The translations under genes were made by a program, and so were the position numbers. A model generated the notes under the pieces. The model had not been told where the DNA came from. It saw only the letters and a list, made by a program, of their open reading frames with translations, and searched no databases. Below, piece after piece: positions 1-9,684 of a stretch of 64,000 bases of DNA (position 1 is its first letter; each line of letters begins with the position of its first letter). The stretch comes from Opitutaceae bacterium. GTDB taxonomy: Bacteria > Verrucomicrobiota > Verrucomicrobiia > Opitutales > Opitutaceae. The stretch is taken from assembly GCA_030693515.1 (NCBI GenBank), contig JAUYAK010000018.1, positions 44,314 through 108,313 on the forward strand. The letters run 5' to 3'.

Positions 1-1990
1 CTCGCCGTCGGCGTAGCGGATGTAGAAGGAGTTTTCGTTGTTGATGACGAAGTTGCTGGCGGCGGACCACGAGAAGCTGCGCACATCCTTGTCGAAGAAC
101 CATTGGGCGTTCGGATTCGGCACGGTGAACCGATTGTCGAACATGGTAAGCGGATTGCCGTCGGCGCCACCATAGGTGGGATCCCAATTGCCGCGGGGGT
201 TGAGGGAGCCGGATTGGTTGAAGCCCTTCACGCGGAATTTCTCGCCGCGGAAACCCCAGTCGATGCCCCAGCGTTGGTTGATGTCCCACTTGTGGCCGAA
301 GAAGTAGGCGAACTGGCGGGCGATGGCGAGATCGCGGGTGTAGCCGTTGCCGAGGGAGGTGAAGCCCTCGGGGTTGGTGAGGAGGACGGGCTGACCATTC
401 CAGCCGGCGACGGCGGCGAGGGCGGCGGCGGGCGTGCCGGCGGGTTGGTTGGCGGCGGTGGCCGGAATCCAGGTGATCGCGACGGGCTGCGGTTGCTCAG
501 TGAGCGGTGAGGCGGTGCGACCGCCGCTGGTCTGGCGGTCGGAAATGTCGTCATAACCGAAATAGCCGCCGGCGGTGAACGAGTGGCTGCCCCACTTCTT
601 GGTGATTGAGAAGCGCTGCATGATTTCGTCCATGTGTTCGTTGGCGACGCGGCCGGTGTTGGTCCAGAAGGCGCTCGGCACGATCTGGCCGTTGGGCAGG
701 TTGGCGAAACGCACGACCTGGCCGGCGTTGAACAGGGCGTTGGCATTGACGGTGTAGAAGCCGGTGGAGGTGACCTCGGCGAGGACGCGGCCGGTCTGGC
801 GGTCCGAAAAACGGTAGAGGCCCGCGGGCACACGGCCGTTCTGCGTGCCGCCGCTGAACTGGATGGCCATCGACGAGAAGAAATTCGGCCACTCGAGCGA
901 GCGCGGCGTGACGCCGGCAGAGGAGTTCCAGTCGGCCCAGTTGCGGGAGAACTTCACGTTGTGGTTGAGCGACCAGCCGTCGCCGAAGTCGTGCTTCCAC
1001 TCGATGCCGGCGTAGCGCTGGCGGGAGCGGACGGCGTCGGCGGTGTCGAAGGTGGCGAGGGTGGTGTCGGACTCGCGCGGGTATTGGTGGGAGCTCTTCG
1101 GAAACAAGTTGGTGCTGTAGCGGCTGAGGCCGGAAAACTGCTTTGGGTCCTGCGGATCACGGGCGAGGAGGTATTCATACCAGTGATTCCGGTCGTCCAT
1201 GTATTTGCCGTAGATTTTCAAGGAGCCCTGGCCGTAGTCCTTGAACAGGTTGCCGCGGACGACGAAGCCATTGTTCATCGGGTAGCCGTCCGCGGGGCGA
1301 TGGCCCACCGCGTAGCGGTAGAAACCGCCGAGGCTGTAAACCCAGCCCTTCTGGCCGAGCGGGCCGCCGTAAACCAGATCGGCGCGGTAGTGCGGCTCTC
1401 CGCGGCCTTCGAGGCCGAAGCGGGAGCGCACCTCGCCGCCGGCCGTCGCCGGGCCGGTGCGGCTGATGTAGTTGAAGGCGCCGCCGGGCGAATTGGACGA
1501 GGTGATGGAGGCGCTGCCGCCGCGCACGGCCTCGACGCGCTTGAGCGTGATGTCCGGGCGGTTGAAGTAGGAGGCGTTGTAATTGCCGAAGGCGATGTTG
1601 GTGATCGGCAGGCCGTCCTCCTGCATGGAGACGTAGTATTGGCCGGTGGCGCCGTCGGAGCTGTCGGCGGAGATGCCACGCGAGTAAACCATCCCGCGGA
1701 TTTCGCCGAGGGAGGAGTTGACGAAGACGCCGGCGACCTCGAGCAACATATCGTCGGCGCTGAGATAGACCTGCTCGGCGAGATAGTCGGCCGTGAGCGT
1801 GGTGATGGCGGTCGTGGCCTTCTTGGCCTCGGTGGCGTTGAAGACACCGGTGACGACAAAGTCGTCGAGTTTGACCGCTGTGCCGGCCGCAGGCGCAGGG
1901 GTGGAAGGCGCGACTTGAGCGGTGAGCGGAGCAGCCAGCGCAAGAGCCAGCGCGGCGAGGAGCAGGGGGGCAGGTTGGGGGTTGTTCATG
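1..1990 (-). CDS. TonB-dependent receptor (receptor A), 3' end cut by window edge
   Basis: Outer-membrane TonB-dependent transporter, presumably for glycan fragments. The ATG at 1988-1990 starts a protein with a signal peptide (residues 1-25, ending PLTAQ), a short linker and a TonB-box-like KLDDFVVTG at about 40-48. A plug domain follows to about residue 170, with the plug-typical stretch ITSSNSPGGAFNYISRTGP, and then beta-barrel strands. About 663 codons are visible and the frame is still open at base 1, so the C-terminal barrel strands lie outside the window. Unlike receptors B, C and D it has no carboxypeptidase-regulatory-like domain before the plug. It lies 82 bp downstream of the sulfatase at 2073 in the same direction, so co-transcription is likely. 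The substrate is unknown; no SusD neighbour is visible. Confidence 0.9.
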
Positions 1991-2072
1991 GCAGCAAATG
2001 GACTGGCCGCAGGGTGAGAGCGGCGATGGCGGCGAACAGGAGGGGTGACGGAGACCGGCAGCCTCGGGGGCG

Positions 2073-3431
2073 TTATTGAGCGGCGGCTTTAAGCTCTGCG
2101 AAACGGGTGCGGAGGGCAGCGAGGCGCGGAGCCTGCGCGGGATCGGCGGCGAGGTTGTGCTCCTCGAACGGATCGGCACGGAGGTCGAAGAGCTGCTCGT
2201 GCTTGAAGTCGGGCCACCAGACATACTTCACGTCCTTGCGCACGAGGGCCTCGGAGGAGGGGATGAAGTTGATGTTCCGGATCGTGGCGTGCTCGTAGAA
2301 AAACTCGGTGCGCCAGGCGGGCGCGGATTTCGCGAGGTAGAGCGGGGCGAGGTCACGGCCCTGCATGCGCGCGGGGGCGGGGTGGCCGGTGGCGGCGAGG
2401 ATGGTGGGGGCGAGATCGACGTTGAGGGTGAAATCCTCGTTGGTGGTGCCGCGTTGGGCGGCCGGCATCCGCGGGTCGCGGATGATGAGGGGCACGCGGA
2501 TGCTCTCCTGGTAGGGATACCATTTGTCGGCGAGGCCGTGCTCGGCGTGGAAGTAGCCGTTGTCGCTGGTGAAAATCACAAGAGTGCGGTCCAGCACACC
2601 CTGCTTTTTCAGCTCGGCGAGCACGCGGCCGCAGGTGGTGTCCACTTCAGTCGCGAGCCGATAATAGTTTTTCATCATCAGCTGGAATTTATCCGGCGTA
2701 TCGAAACGCCAGTGCCAGCGGACGCGGCCCTCGTTCTCCTCGTTGGCGAGGAAGGGAGGGAGGCGGCGAAAATGCCCGTTGGTGGCCGTCTTGGGCACGG
2801 GCACGATGTCGTCCTGGTAAAGCGCCATGCTGCCGGGCTGCGGCAAAAATTGGAGTGGGTTCTGGTCCTCGGCGTGCGTGGCGAAAAACGCGAGCGTCAG
2901 GACGAACGGTTTTTCAGCGGGGCGGGTGCGGAGAAACTCCAAGGCGTCGTTTTCGTTTTTCTGGGTGACGTGGATTTTTGTGCCGTCGGGCTCGTTGATC
3001 CAGTGGGTGCCGCTGTAGGCGCGGCCGAAGTCGAAATGCTCCTGCGGGAATTTGCCATTGTGCCACTTGCCCACGTGGCCGGTGTGGTAGCCGGCGGCGC
3101 GGAGGAGGCCGGGATACGTCTCGGCCCACGGCGTTTTGAAGGCCGCGAAAGCCGGGTTGCCGTGCCGCGCCATCCACTGGCCGGTGAAGAGCGTGGCGCG
3201 GCTGACGCCGCAGATCGCCGTCGTCACGCAGTTCTGCGTGAAGCGGACGCCGTCGCGCGCGAGCTGGTCGAGCACGGGGGTCTTGACGGTCGGGTTGCCC
3301 GCGATGCCGAGCGTGTCGTGGCGCCAGTCGTCGGTGTAGAGGATGAGGATGTTCAGCGGTTTTTCAGCGGCGCGGGCCCAAGCGAAACCGGCCAGCGTGA
3401 GAACAAAGGTGAAAAAGAAGCGCGGATGCAT
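2073..3431 (-). CDS. Sulfatase (alkaline-phosphatase superfamily, S1 family), exported
   Basis: Type I sulfatase of 452 residues with a signal peptide (about 1-21, ending ARA). Metal-binding residues are seen in LYTDDWRHD (31-39). The formylglycine motif is [11 protein letters not shown] with Cys74, where the usual Pro of C-x-P-S-R is Val. Further sulfatase blocks are [14 protein letters not shown], with DN metal ligands, and [18 protein letters not shown]. It is expected to hydrolyse sulfate esters on a carbohydrate in the periplasm or outside the cell after maturation of Cys74. No formylglycine-generating enzyme or anSME is encoded in the window, so the maturase must be elsewhere. It lies 9 bp downstream of receptor B, which supports a role in sulfated glycan use. 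The substrate (for example which sugar and position) cannot be read from the sequence. Confidence 0.93.
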   Translation of the reverse strand: MHPRFFFTFVLTLAGFAWARAAEKPLNILILYTDDWRHDTLGIAGNPTVKTPVLDQLARDGVRFTQNCVTTAICGVSRATLFTGQWMARHGNPAFAAFKTPWAETYPGLLRAAGYHTGHVGKWHNGKFPQEHFDFGRAYSGTHWINEPDGTKIHVTQKNENDALEFLRTRPAEKPFVLTLAFFATHAEDQNPLQFLPQPGSMALYQDDIVPVPKTATNGHFRRLPPFLANEENEGRVRWHWRFDTPDKFQLMMKNYYRLATEVDTTCGRVLAELKKQGVLDRTLVIFTSDNGYFHAEHGLADKWYPYQESIRVPLIIRDPRMPAAQRGTTNEDFTLNVDLAPTILAATGHPAPARMQGRDLAPLYLAKSAPAWRTEFFYEHATIRNINFIPSSEALVRKDVKYVWWPDFKHEQLFDLRADPFEEHNLAADPAQAPRLAALRTRFAELKAAAQ

Positions 3432-3440
3432 GGACGAGGG

Positions 3441-6353
3441 TTAGAACCGGCCGTTGATCCCGAGGGTCAGCGTGGTGCCGTTGATGATCACGTTCTGCAT
3501 CTGGTCGGGGATGCCGCGGTAGAAGGCCTGCGGCTCGTTGCCGAGATTGGCCACATCCAAGGTGAGCGTGGCGGACGGGCGGAGCTGGTAGGAGACGCCG
3601 ACGTTCACGGTGGAGTATTTGTAGCGGTAAATGTTTCGGCCGACACTCGCGGCGGTGTAGCTCGTGATATACTTCCCGGTGAAGTTGTAGAGCGCACGAG
3701 CGCCAAATTTTAGGTAGCGCCAGGAGAGGCTCGCATTGCCGGTGCGGGGGATGAAGCCGGCGACCTCGTTGGTGCTGCGCGAAACCGTGCCGCCGAAATC
3801 GCCGTGCGTGGCGATGAGGGTGTAGTTCGCTGAAGCGCCGAGCCCCTTCAACAGGCCGGGGAGAAACGGGAACTGCTGCTGATAGCTGAACTCCCAGCCC
3901 TGGACGTAGGCGGTGCCGGCATTGGCGGACGTGAGGCGCGTGAAGCCGGCGTATTCGCCATTGTAGCCGTTGTCGTTGCCACCGGCGATTGTGCCGGTGG
4001 CGATCCCGGGCACGATGTAGTCCTTGATGCGCTTGCGGAACCAGCCGACCGAGAAATTGCCGACGGGCTCGAAATAATACTCGAGCGTGGCGTCCCAGGT
4101 GTCGGCGAGCTGCGGGAGCAGCGCGGGGTTGTTCACGGTGAGGGTCTGGTTGGCCTCGCTGATCGTTTCGTTGGGGAGCGCGTTGTTGAGTGCGGGACGG
4201 CCGAAGCTGGTGGACCAACTCAGCCGGGCTTTCAGGTTCGGCGTGAGATCGTGTGAGAGGTGCGCGCTGGGAAACCATTTCCGGTAATCGCCGCTGAGGT
4301 TGCGCTGCGTGCCGGCGTAGTCGCGCTGCGCGGAGCCGACCGGATCGGCGGTCTGCTGGGCAGCGGTGCTCCCGGTGCGGGTGCGGACCCAGCCCCAGCT
4401 CGATGTCTCGGTGGTCTCAGTGCGGACCCCGGCGAGGAACCCCGTGCGACCCACGCGCCCTTGCGTCATGGCGTAGGCGGCGAGGACATCCTCGGTCACG
4501 GCGCGGTTGGCCGTGTAGTTGTTCTGCTCGCTGAAGTAGCGGTCCTCGCGCCAGAGCGCGGGCGTGATCGGCTGGCGGTCGGCGAAGAACTGGATCGCTT
4601 CCCACTGCGGGATGCGGCGGCCGGTTTTCACGGAGTCCTGGGTGATGATCGTGGGGTCGGCGGGGAGGGCGGTGGTGCCGGCGTAGTTCCAGCGGCGGGC
4701 GAAGCTCTTTGCGGCGACGTAGCGGGTGCGCCATTGCCCGCCGGCCTTGAGCGCGAGCGGGAAGGGCGTCGGCAGCGTGTAGCGGGCGTTGGCGCGGGCC
4801 TCGCGGATCATGTCGTCGCTCTGGAGAATCGAGTTCGTGTAAGTGGTGGGGCGGTAGTTGGCGGCGTTGGTGAAATCGGGCCCTTCGGTCTGCACGAAAC
4901 GCGGATGCAAATCGTCCAGCGTGCGGTCGAGGAGCCAGCCGATGCCGGTGATGCGGTTGACCAAGATGCCGCCGCGGCCGCCGCCGCCGCCGTTGATGTT
5001 CGTCTGCGTGTAGAGGGCATTGTAGTCCAGCATCAGCGGCCCGAAGGTGTGCTCCGCGCCCAGATCGACGCGGCGCAGCCGGTTGTAGAAATTACCCGGG
5101 CCGGTGGTCGTCATGTCGATGGTGGAGCCCGGGGCGGCGCGGACCTGCGTGATGCGATCGGTGAAGCCGGGGAGGATGCCGGCGGTGCCAGTCGTGCCGA
5201 TGGTCTGCGTGGTGAAGGCGCGCGTCTCGTATTGGCGGCGGAAGGTCTCGACGGCGTCGTTGAGGATGGTGTTGAGCGAGAGCTTGGTGTTAGGCGAGAG
5301 GCGGTAGTCGGCCTTGAAGTTCACGCTGCCCTGCTTGCGGTTGTTATAGTTGTCCCACGTGCGGTAGTCCCAGAGGTAGGCGGGCTGCGCGGTGGTGTTT
5401 TGGAAATCGCGCGTGGTGCGGAAGCCGCCGACGGCGTTTTCGCTGTAAAAGAGGTTGAGCGAGACCCCGAGGTTGCGCTCGCCGCCGAAGACATCGAACA
5501 CCTCCTGCCACTGCACGTTGAAGAGCGGATGCGCGCGGTGCTTTTCGCGCGTGGGCGTCTGCTCGGTGAACGGCGGAGCGTAGCGCACGCTCGAACTGTA
5601 GCTAAGGCGGCGTTTTTCCCTCATGCTGAGGGGCGAGCGGCTCTTCAGGTTGATCGTGCCGCCGATGGAGCCGGCCTCCTTGTCGGGCGTGTGTCCCTTG
5701 GTGAGCTCGAGCTGGTCGAACATCGTGCCGGTGAGATTATTGATGTTCGACGCGCGATTGAGCGCGCCCTGGCTGGTGAGCTGCGCGCCGTCGAGGGTGA
5801 TGGAGTTGAGGCCGGGGCCGATGCCGCGGATGGTAAAGCCATCGACGAGATTTTCGTCGCTGAGATTGCCGGCGACGCCGGGGAGGCGGATGGCGACCTC
5901 GCCGGCGTTCATGTTGGGCAGGTTGCCGAACGAATCCATCGCGACGATGTTCTTCACGTTGTCGGCGTTGCGCTGCGCGGTGATGGCCGCGGCGCCGCCC
6001 TCGCGCTCGCCGGTCACCTTGAAGGCGTCGAGTTTGTAGATCCCGGTGGTGAGATCGAAGTTGCGGACGGCGCGCTGGCCGGCTGCGACGGCGATGGAGG
6101 CGCGCGACGAATCGAGGCCGATGTAGGAGACGAGAATCTCGTGCGAGCCGGCGGGCAACGCGGTGATCGCATAGGTGCCTGTGGGATCGGTGAGCGCGGT
6201 GAGCCCGAGGGAGGGAATCGTGACGCGGGCGCCCTCGAGGAGATTGCCGGTCGCGACATTGGAGACCGTGCCGGTGAGCGTGGCCGTGTCGGCCGCGCGA
6301 AGCACCGCGCAGCTGAACACGAGCAGCAGCGCGATGAACGGGAGGGGTTTCAT
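3441..6353 (-). CDS. TonB-dependent receptor with carboxypeptidase-regulatory-like domain (receptor B)
   Basis: Outer-membrane transporter of 970 residues. Signal peptide 1-21. A carboxypeptidase-regulatory-like beta-sandwich spans about 25-102 (GTVSNVATGNLLEGARV, YAITALPAGSHEILVSY). The TonB-box-like YKLDAFKVTG is at 106-115, the plug at about 125-250 (NMNAGEVAIRLPGVAG, LNSITLDGAQL), and the barrel runs to a C-terminal aromatic (GINGRF). It is a close paralogue of receptor C immediately upstream, with long identical protein blocks such as GNLPNMNAGEVAIRLPG, consistent with tandem duplication. The gap to receptor C is 6 bp and to the downstream sulfatase 9 bp, so the three form one transcription unit. 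No SusD-like lipoprotein is present, so binding must rely on the receptor alone or on an unlinked partner. Substrate unknown; an oligosaccharide is likely from context. Confidence 0.93.
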   Translation of the reverse strand: MKPLPFIALLLVFSCAVLRAADTATLTGTVSNVATGNLLEGARVTIPSLGLTALTDPTGTYAITALPAGSHEILVSYIGLDSSRASIAVAAGQRAVRNFDLTTGIYKLDAFKVTGEREGGAAAITAQRNADNVKNIVAMDSFGNLPNMNAGEVAIRLPGVAGNLSDENLVDGFTIRGIGPGLNSITLDGAQLTSQGALNRASNINNLTGTMFDQLELTKGHTPDKEAGSIGGTINLKSRSPLSMREKRRLSYSSSVRYAPPFTEQTPTREKHRAHPLFNVQWQEVFDVFGGERNLGVSLNLFYSENAVGGFRTTRDFQNTTAQPAYLWDYRTWDNYNNRKQGSVNFKADYRLSPNTKLSLNTILNDAVETFRRQYETRAFTTQTIGTTGTAGILPGFTDRITQVRAAPGSTIDMTTTGPGNFYNRLRRVDLGAEHTFGPLMLDYNALYTQTNINGGGGGRGGILVNRITGIGWLLDRTLDDLHPRFVQTEGPDFTNAANYRPTTYTNSILQSDDMIREARANARYTLPTPFPLALKAGGQWRTRYVAAKSFARRWNYAGTTALPADPTIITQDSVKTGRRIPQWEAIQFFADRQPITPALWREDRYFSEQNNYTANRAVTEDVLAAYAMTQGRVGRTGFLAGVRTETTETSSWGWVRTRTGSTAAQQTADPVGSAQRDYAGTQRNLSGDYRKWFPSAHLSHDLTPNLKARLSWSTSFGRPALNNALPNETISEANQTLTVNNPALLPQLADTWDATLEYYFEPVGNFSVGWFRKRIKDYIVPGIATGTIAGGNDNGYNGEYAGFTRLTSANAGTAYVQGWEFSYQQQFPFLPGLLKGLGASANYTLIATHGDFGGTVSRSTNEVAGFIPRTGNASLSWRYLKFGARALYNFTGKYITSYTAASVGRNIYRYKYSTVNVGVSYQLRPSATLTLDVANLGNEPQAFYRGIPDQMQNVIINGTTLTLGINGRF

Positions 6354-6359
6354 GGGAGC

Positions 6360-9335
6360 TTAGAAACGTCCGCTGAGGCCCACGGTGAACGTCGTGCCGG
6401 GGTAGTTGTAATACTCGACCTGGTCCGCAGTGCCACGGTAGCGCTTTTGGCCGACGTTGTTCAGGTTATCGATATCGAGGGTGAGGTTGAGCGTTGGGCG
6501 CACCTGGTAGGCGAAGCCGACGTTGATCAGGTTGCGTTTCACCCGGTAGAGATTCCGCCACGGCGAGGCGCCGCCGTAGTTCGTGAGGAAGGTGGTCGCG
6601 TAGTTCGACAGGATGCGCGTGCTGAACGCGCGGTAGCGCCACGAGAGGCTGGCGTTAGCCGTGCGCGGCACGAAGCCGGCGACTTGCCCGGAAGTCAGCG
6701 TGGTGTTGCCAGTGAATTTGCCGTGGGTGTCGAGCATCGTGTAGTTGAGCATGCCGCTGAGGCCCTTGAGCACACCGGGGAGAAACGTGAACTGCTGCTG
6801 GTAGCTGAACTCCCAGCCCTGCACGATGGCAGTGCCGGCGTTCTGCGAGGTGAGGATGGTCCAGCCGGGATATTCGCCGTTGAAGCCGTTGTCATTGCCG
6901 GTGCCAATCTTGCCGGAGTCGATGCCGCTGACGATGTAGTCGCGGATCTCCTTGTGGAACCAGCCGACCGAGAGATTGCCGACGGGCTCGAAATAATACT
7001 CGAGCGTGGCGTCCCAGTTGCGCGAGGTCCGTGGGCGCAGCGAGGGATTGTTGATCGTGAGCGTGGGGGAGCCGCCAAAGTTGGCATTGGACTCGTTGGG
7101 CGTCTCGCCGGGAGTCAGGTTGCCGAAGCCGGGGCGGCCGAAGCTCGTGGACCAGCTGAGCCGCGTCTTCAGGTTGGGCGTGATGTCGTGGTTGAGGTGG
7201 ATGCTCGGGAAGTATTTCGTGTAATCGCCCTCGGTCGTGCGGCGATTGTCGGCGTAGTCTGCTTTTGCGGCGGCGACGGCGGCGGCCTCGGTGGCGGTGG
7301 CGCCGGTGCCGCTGAGGCGGCGGGCGCGGACCCAGCCGTAGGCCTCGTTCTCGGTGCGCTCCGCGCGCACGCCGCCGAGGAAGCCGGTGCGGCCGAGCAG
7401 GCCGTCGCGGCCGAGCTTGCCCTGGGCCATCGCGTAGGCGGCGGAGACGGTCTCGGTGGCAGCCGTGAAGCCGGTGTATTTCGTGGTCTCGCGGAAATAG
7501 AAATCCTCGCGCCAGATCGTCGGGTCGATGACCTCGCGGGCGCGAATGAAGTGCGAGGCTTCCCACTGCGGGAGCGCGCGTCCGGTCTTTACCTGATCCA
7601 TCATCAGGAGCGACGGCTCGGGGCGCAGCGGGCCGGTGCCGATGTAGTTCCACCGGCGGGAGGCGCTGGTGGCGCCGACGACCTGCTCACGCCACACGAA
7701 GCCGCTCTTGAGCATGACGGGAAACGACAGCGGCAGGGTGTAGCGGACGTCGCCCCGCAGCTCGGTGACTTCGTGGAGCTGCGTGTTGTTGCCGTTCGTG
7801 AGCGCGTTGGTGGGCGAGGGACGGTAGTTGGCGGGGTTGGTGAAGTCCGGGCCGCCGTTCTGGATGAACTTGGGAAACAGATCTGATTGCGTGCGATCGA
7901 GGATCCAGCCGGCACCGGTGAGGCGGTTGACGAGCACGCCGCCCTCGCCGTTGCCGATGTTGATGTGGGTCTGGGTGTATTTCCCGCCGTATTCGATCTG
8001 CCACGGGCCCCAGTTGTGCTCGGCGCTGAGGTCGGCACGGCGCAGGCGGTTGAAGAAGTTGTTCGGGCCCGTCATCGTGAGGTCGATCGTCGAGGCGGCG
8101 ACGGGGCGGACGGTCGTGATCCGATCGGTGTAGCCAGGGGCGATACCGGCGCCGGTGTTGGCGGTCGTGTTGAGCGCGGGATTAAAGACGACCTGGTTGG
8201 TGAAGGCGCGCGCGTCGTATTGGCGGCGGTAAACCTCCGAGTGGTCGATGTAGCTGGCGAGAAAGGAGAGCTTGGTCGCGGGCGAGAGGCGGTAGTCCAC
8301 CTTGGTGGTGATGTTTTTCTGGCGACGGTGATTGTAAACATCGCCGGTGCGGTAGTCCCAGAGGAAGTTGGGTTGGGCGGCGGTGTTTTGGAAATCGCGC
8401 TGGGTGGTGAACCAGCCGAGGGCGGTCTCGGAGTTGAAGATGTTGACGACCACGCCGAGGTTGCGGCTGCCGCCGAAGGCATCGAACACCTCCGTGTAGC
8501 CGAGGCTCGCGAGCCCGTGCAGGCGGCGATCCTCGCGAATCGGAATCTGCTGGGTGAAGGAGGGCGCGATGCGGGCGCTGAGCGTGTAGGTGACGCGGCG
8601 CTTCTCGCGCATCGAGAGCGGGGAGCGGCTCTTGAAGTTGATCGTGCCGCCTAGGGAATCGGCGCCCTTGTCGGGGGTGTGGCCCTTGATCAGCTCGACC
8701 TGGTCGAACATCGCGCCGGTGATGTTGTTCACGAAAATGGAGCGGCCGGCGCCGCCCTGGCCGGTGAGCAGGCCGCCGTCCATGGTGACGGAGTTAAGGC
8801 CGGAGGTCATGCCGCGCACCGTGAAGCCGGAGAGATTGCCGCCGGCGTCGAGCTCGCCGTAGATGCCGGGGAGGCGGATGGCGACTTCGCCGGCGTTCAT
8901 GTTGGGGAGATTGCCGAAGGAATCAGTGGCGGCGACGTTCTTGAGGTTCTCCGCATTGCGCGCGGCGGTGATCGCGGCCGCGCCGCCCTCGCGCTCGCCG
9001 GTGACCTTGAAGGCATCCAGTTTGTAGATGCCGGTGGAAAGGTCGAAATTGCGCGTCGCGATCTGGCCGGCGGCGACGGCGATCGGGGCGCGCGAGGTGT
9101 CGAGGCCGACGTAGGACACGACGACCTCGTGTGTGCCCGCGGGCAGGCCGGCGAGGACGTAGCGGCCGGTGTTGTCGGTGAGCGTGCTCACGCGCAGCGC
9201 CGGGATCTCCACGCGCGCGCCCTCAAGGTTGTTGCCCGTGGCGATGTTCGAGATGTTGCCGGCGAGCGTGCCAGTGCCGTCGGCGGCGCGGGTTGCTGTA
9301 ATCAGCGGAAAGAAGGCGAGCGCCAGCCGAAACAT
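6360..9335 (-). CDS. TonB-dependent receptor with carboxypeptidase-regulatory-like domain (receptor C)
   Basis: Outer-membrane transporter of 991 residues from the chosen ATG at 9333-9335; an in-frame ATG 33 bp earlier (9368) would add 11 residues before the signal peptide. The internal start gives a normal signal sequence (MFRLALAFFPLITATRAADG), matching that of receptor B. Carboxypeptidase-regulatory-like domain about 22-100, TonB-box-like YKLDAFKVTG 104-113, plug with GNLPNMNAGEVAIRLPG, barrel ending in VGLSGRF. Tandem paralogue of receptor B. First gene of the run 9335-2073 and preceded by a 349-bp gap, which is where a promoter should lie. No SusD partner is seen. The start codon choice is the main uncertainty. 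Confidence 0.92.
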   Translation of the reverse strand: MFRLALAFFPLITATRAADGTGTLAGNISNIATGNNLEGARVEIPALRVSTLTDNTGRYVLAGLPAGTHEVVVSYVGLDTSRAPIAVAAGQIATRNFDLSTGIYKLDAFKVTGEREGGAAAITAARNAENLKNVAATDSFGNLPNMNAGEVAIRLPGIYGELDAGGNLSGFTVRGMTSGLNSVTMDGGLLTGQGGAGRSIFVNNITGAMFDQVELIKGHTPDKGADSLGGTINFKSRSPLSMREKRRVTYTLSARIAPSFTQQIPIREDRRLHGLASLGYTEVFDAFGGSRNLGVVVNIFNSETALGWFTTQRDFQNTAAQPNFLWDYRTGDVYNHRRQKNITTKVDYRLSPATKLSFLASYIDHSEVYRRQYDARAFTNQVVFNPALNTTANTGAGIAPGYTDRITTVRPVAASTIDLTMTGPNNFFNRLRRADLSAEHNWGPWQIEYGGKYTQTHINIGNGEGGVLVNRLTGAGWILDRTQSDLFPKFIQNGGPDFTNPANYRPSPTNALTNGNNTQLHEVTELRGDVRYTLPLSFPVMLKSGFVWREQVVGATSASRRWNYIGTGPLRPEPSLLMMDQVKTGRALPQWEASHFIRAREVIDPTIWREDFYFRETTKYTGFTAATETVSAAYAMAQGKLGRDGLLGRTGFLGGVRAERTENEAYGWVRARRLSGTGATATEAAAVAAAKADYADNRRTTEGDYTKYFPSIHLNHDITPNLKTRLSWSTSFGRPGFGNLTPGETPNESNANFGGSPTLTINNPSLRPRTSRNWDATLEYYFEPVGNLSVGWFHKEIRDYIVSGIDSGKIGTGNDNGFNGEYPGWTILTSQNAGTAIVQGWEFSYQQQFTFLPGVLKGLSGMLNYTMLDTHGKFTGNTTLTSGQVAGFVPRTANASLSWRYRAFSTRILSNYATTFLTNYGGASPWRNLYRVKRNLINVGFAYQVRPTLNLTLDIDNLNNVGQKRYRGTADQVEYYNYPGTTFTVGLSGRF

Positions 9336-9684
9336 GACGGTGGCGAGGGAGGGGAGTTGAGGGACCATGGTAGTAGAGGATCAGGGTTGAAAAAAGCGCA
9401 TAGGCGCTCCGCGGCCCGGCAGGCGGGCGGCGTGGGGTGGTGGGGAGGAAAAGATACTCCAGATGCGCGGCGGTGCCTAGGAGCCCAGCGGCGTCTTTTT
9501 GTGAAATCGCGCCACGACGGACGGAGGTATAAAGGCGGGTGACCGAGCGGTTGCGGGCGTTGCCGGGGCTGAAATCAAAAACGGCCGTTGACGCCGGCGG
9601 TGCTTGCTCCTGTCGGGAAAAGCTCAGCGCTGGGGGTGAGGAGGAGGAAAGGGAAGGTGGACTAATCGCGATCAACTTGGCTCA
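9336..9684. other. 349-bp intergenic gap, probable promoter region of the receptor C operon
   Basis: No convincing gene. Read on the minus strand it lies between the stop of the DUF1501 gene and the start of receptor C. It contains a 38-bp element at 9476-9513 that recurs upstream of the cupin gene at 62066 (30 of 38 positions identical). On the minus strand there is a weak -10-like TTATAC near 9525-9535. A short stem followed by a T run occurs on the same strand near 9570-9590 and could be a weak terminator for the DUF1501 transcript. A reading frame across this gap (9675 down into receptor C) has no family resemblance that I recognise. Confidence 0.4.
9476..9513 (-). promoter_or_regulatory. 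Copy 1 of a shared 38-bp upstream element
   Basis: Ungapped alignment with 62168-62205 gives 30 identical positions of 38, including CCTAG at one end and a GTGAAAT core on the plus strand. It lies 140 bp before the receptor C start, with the same orientation relative to the gene as copy 2. It could be an operator or part of a promoter. In one frame both copies also read AIS-x-K-x-AA-x-LLG, so an old coding remnant is a second possibility. Confidence 0.4.

Noticed and set aside
4260..7886. Very long plus-strand open frame (1208 codons) opposite receptors B and C
   Set aside because: It is antisense to two clear receptor genes, its translation is Gly/Ala/Val/Arg-rich without any domain, and such frames are expected from the high third-position GC of the true genes.
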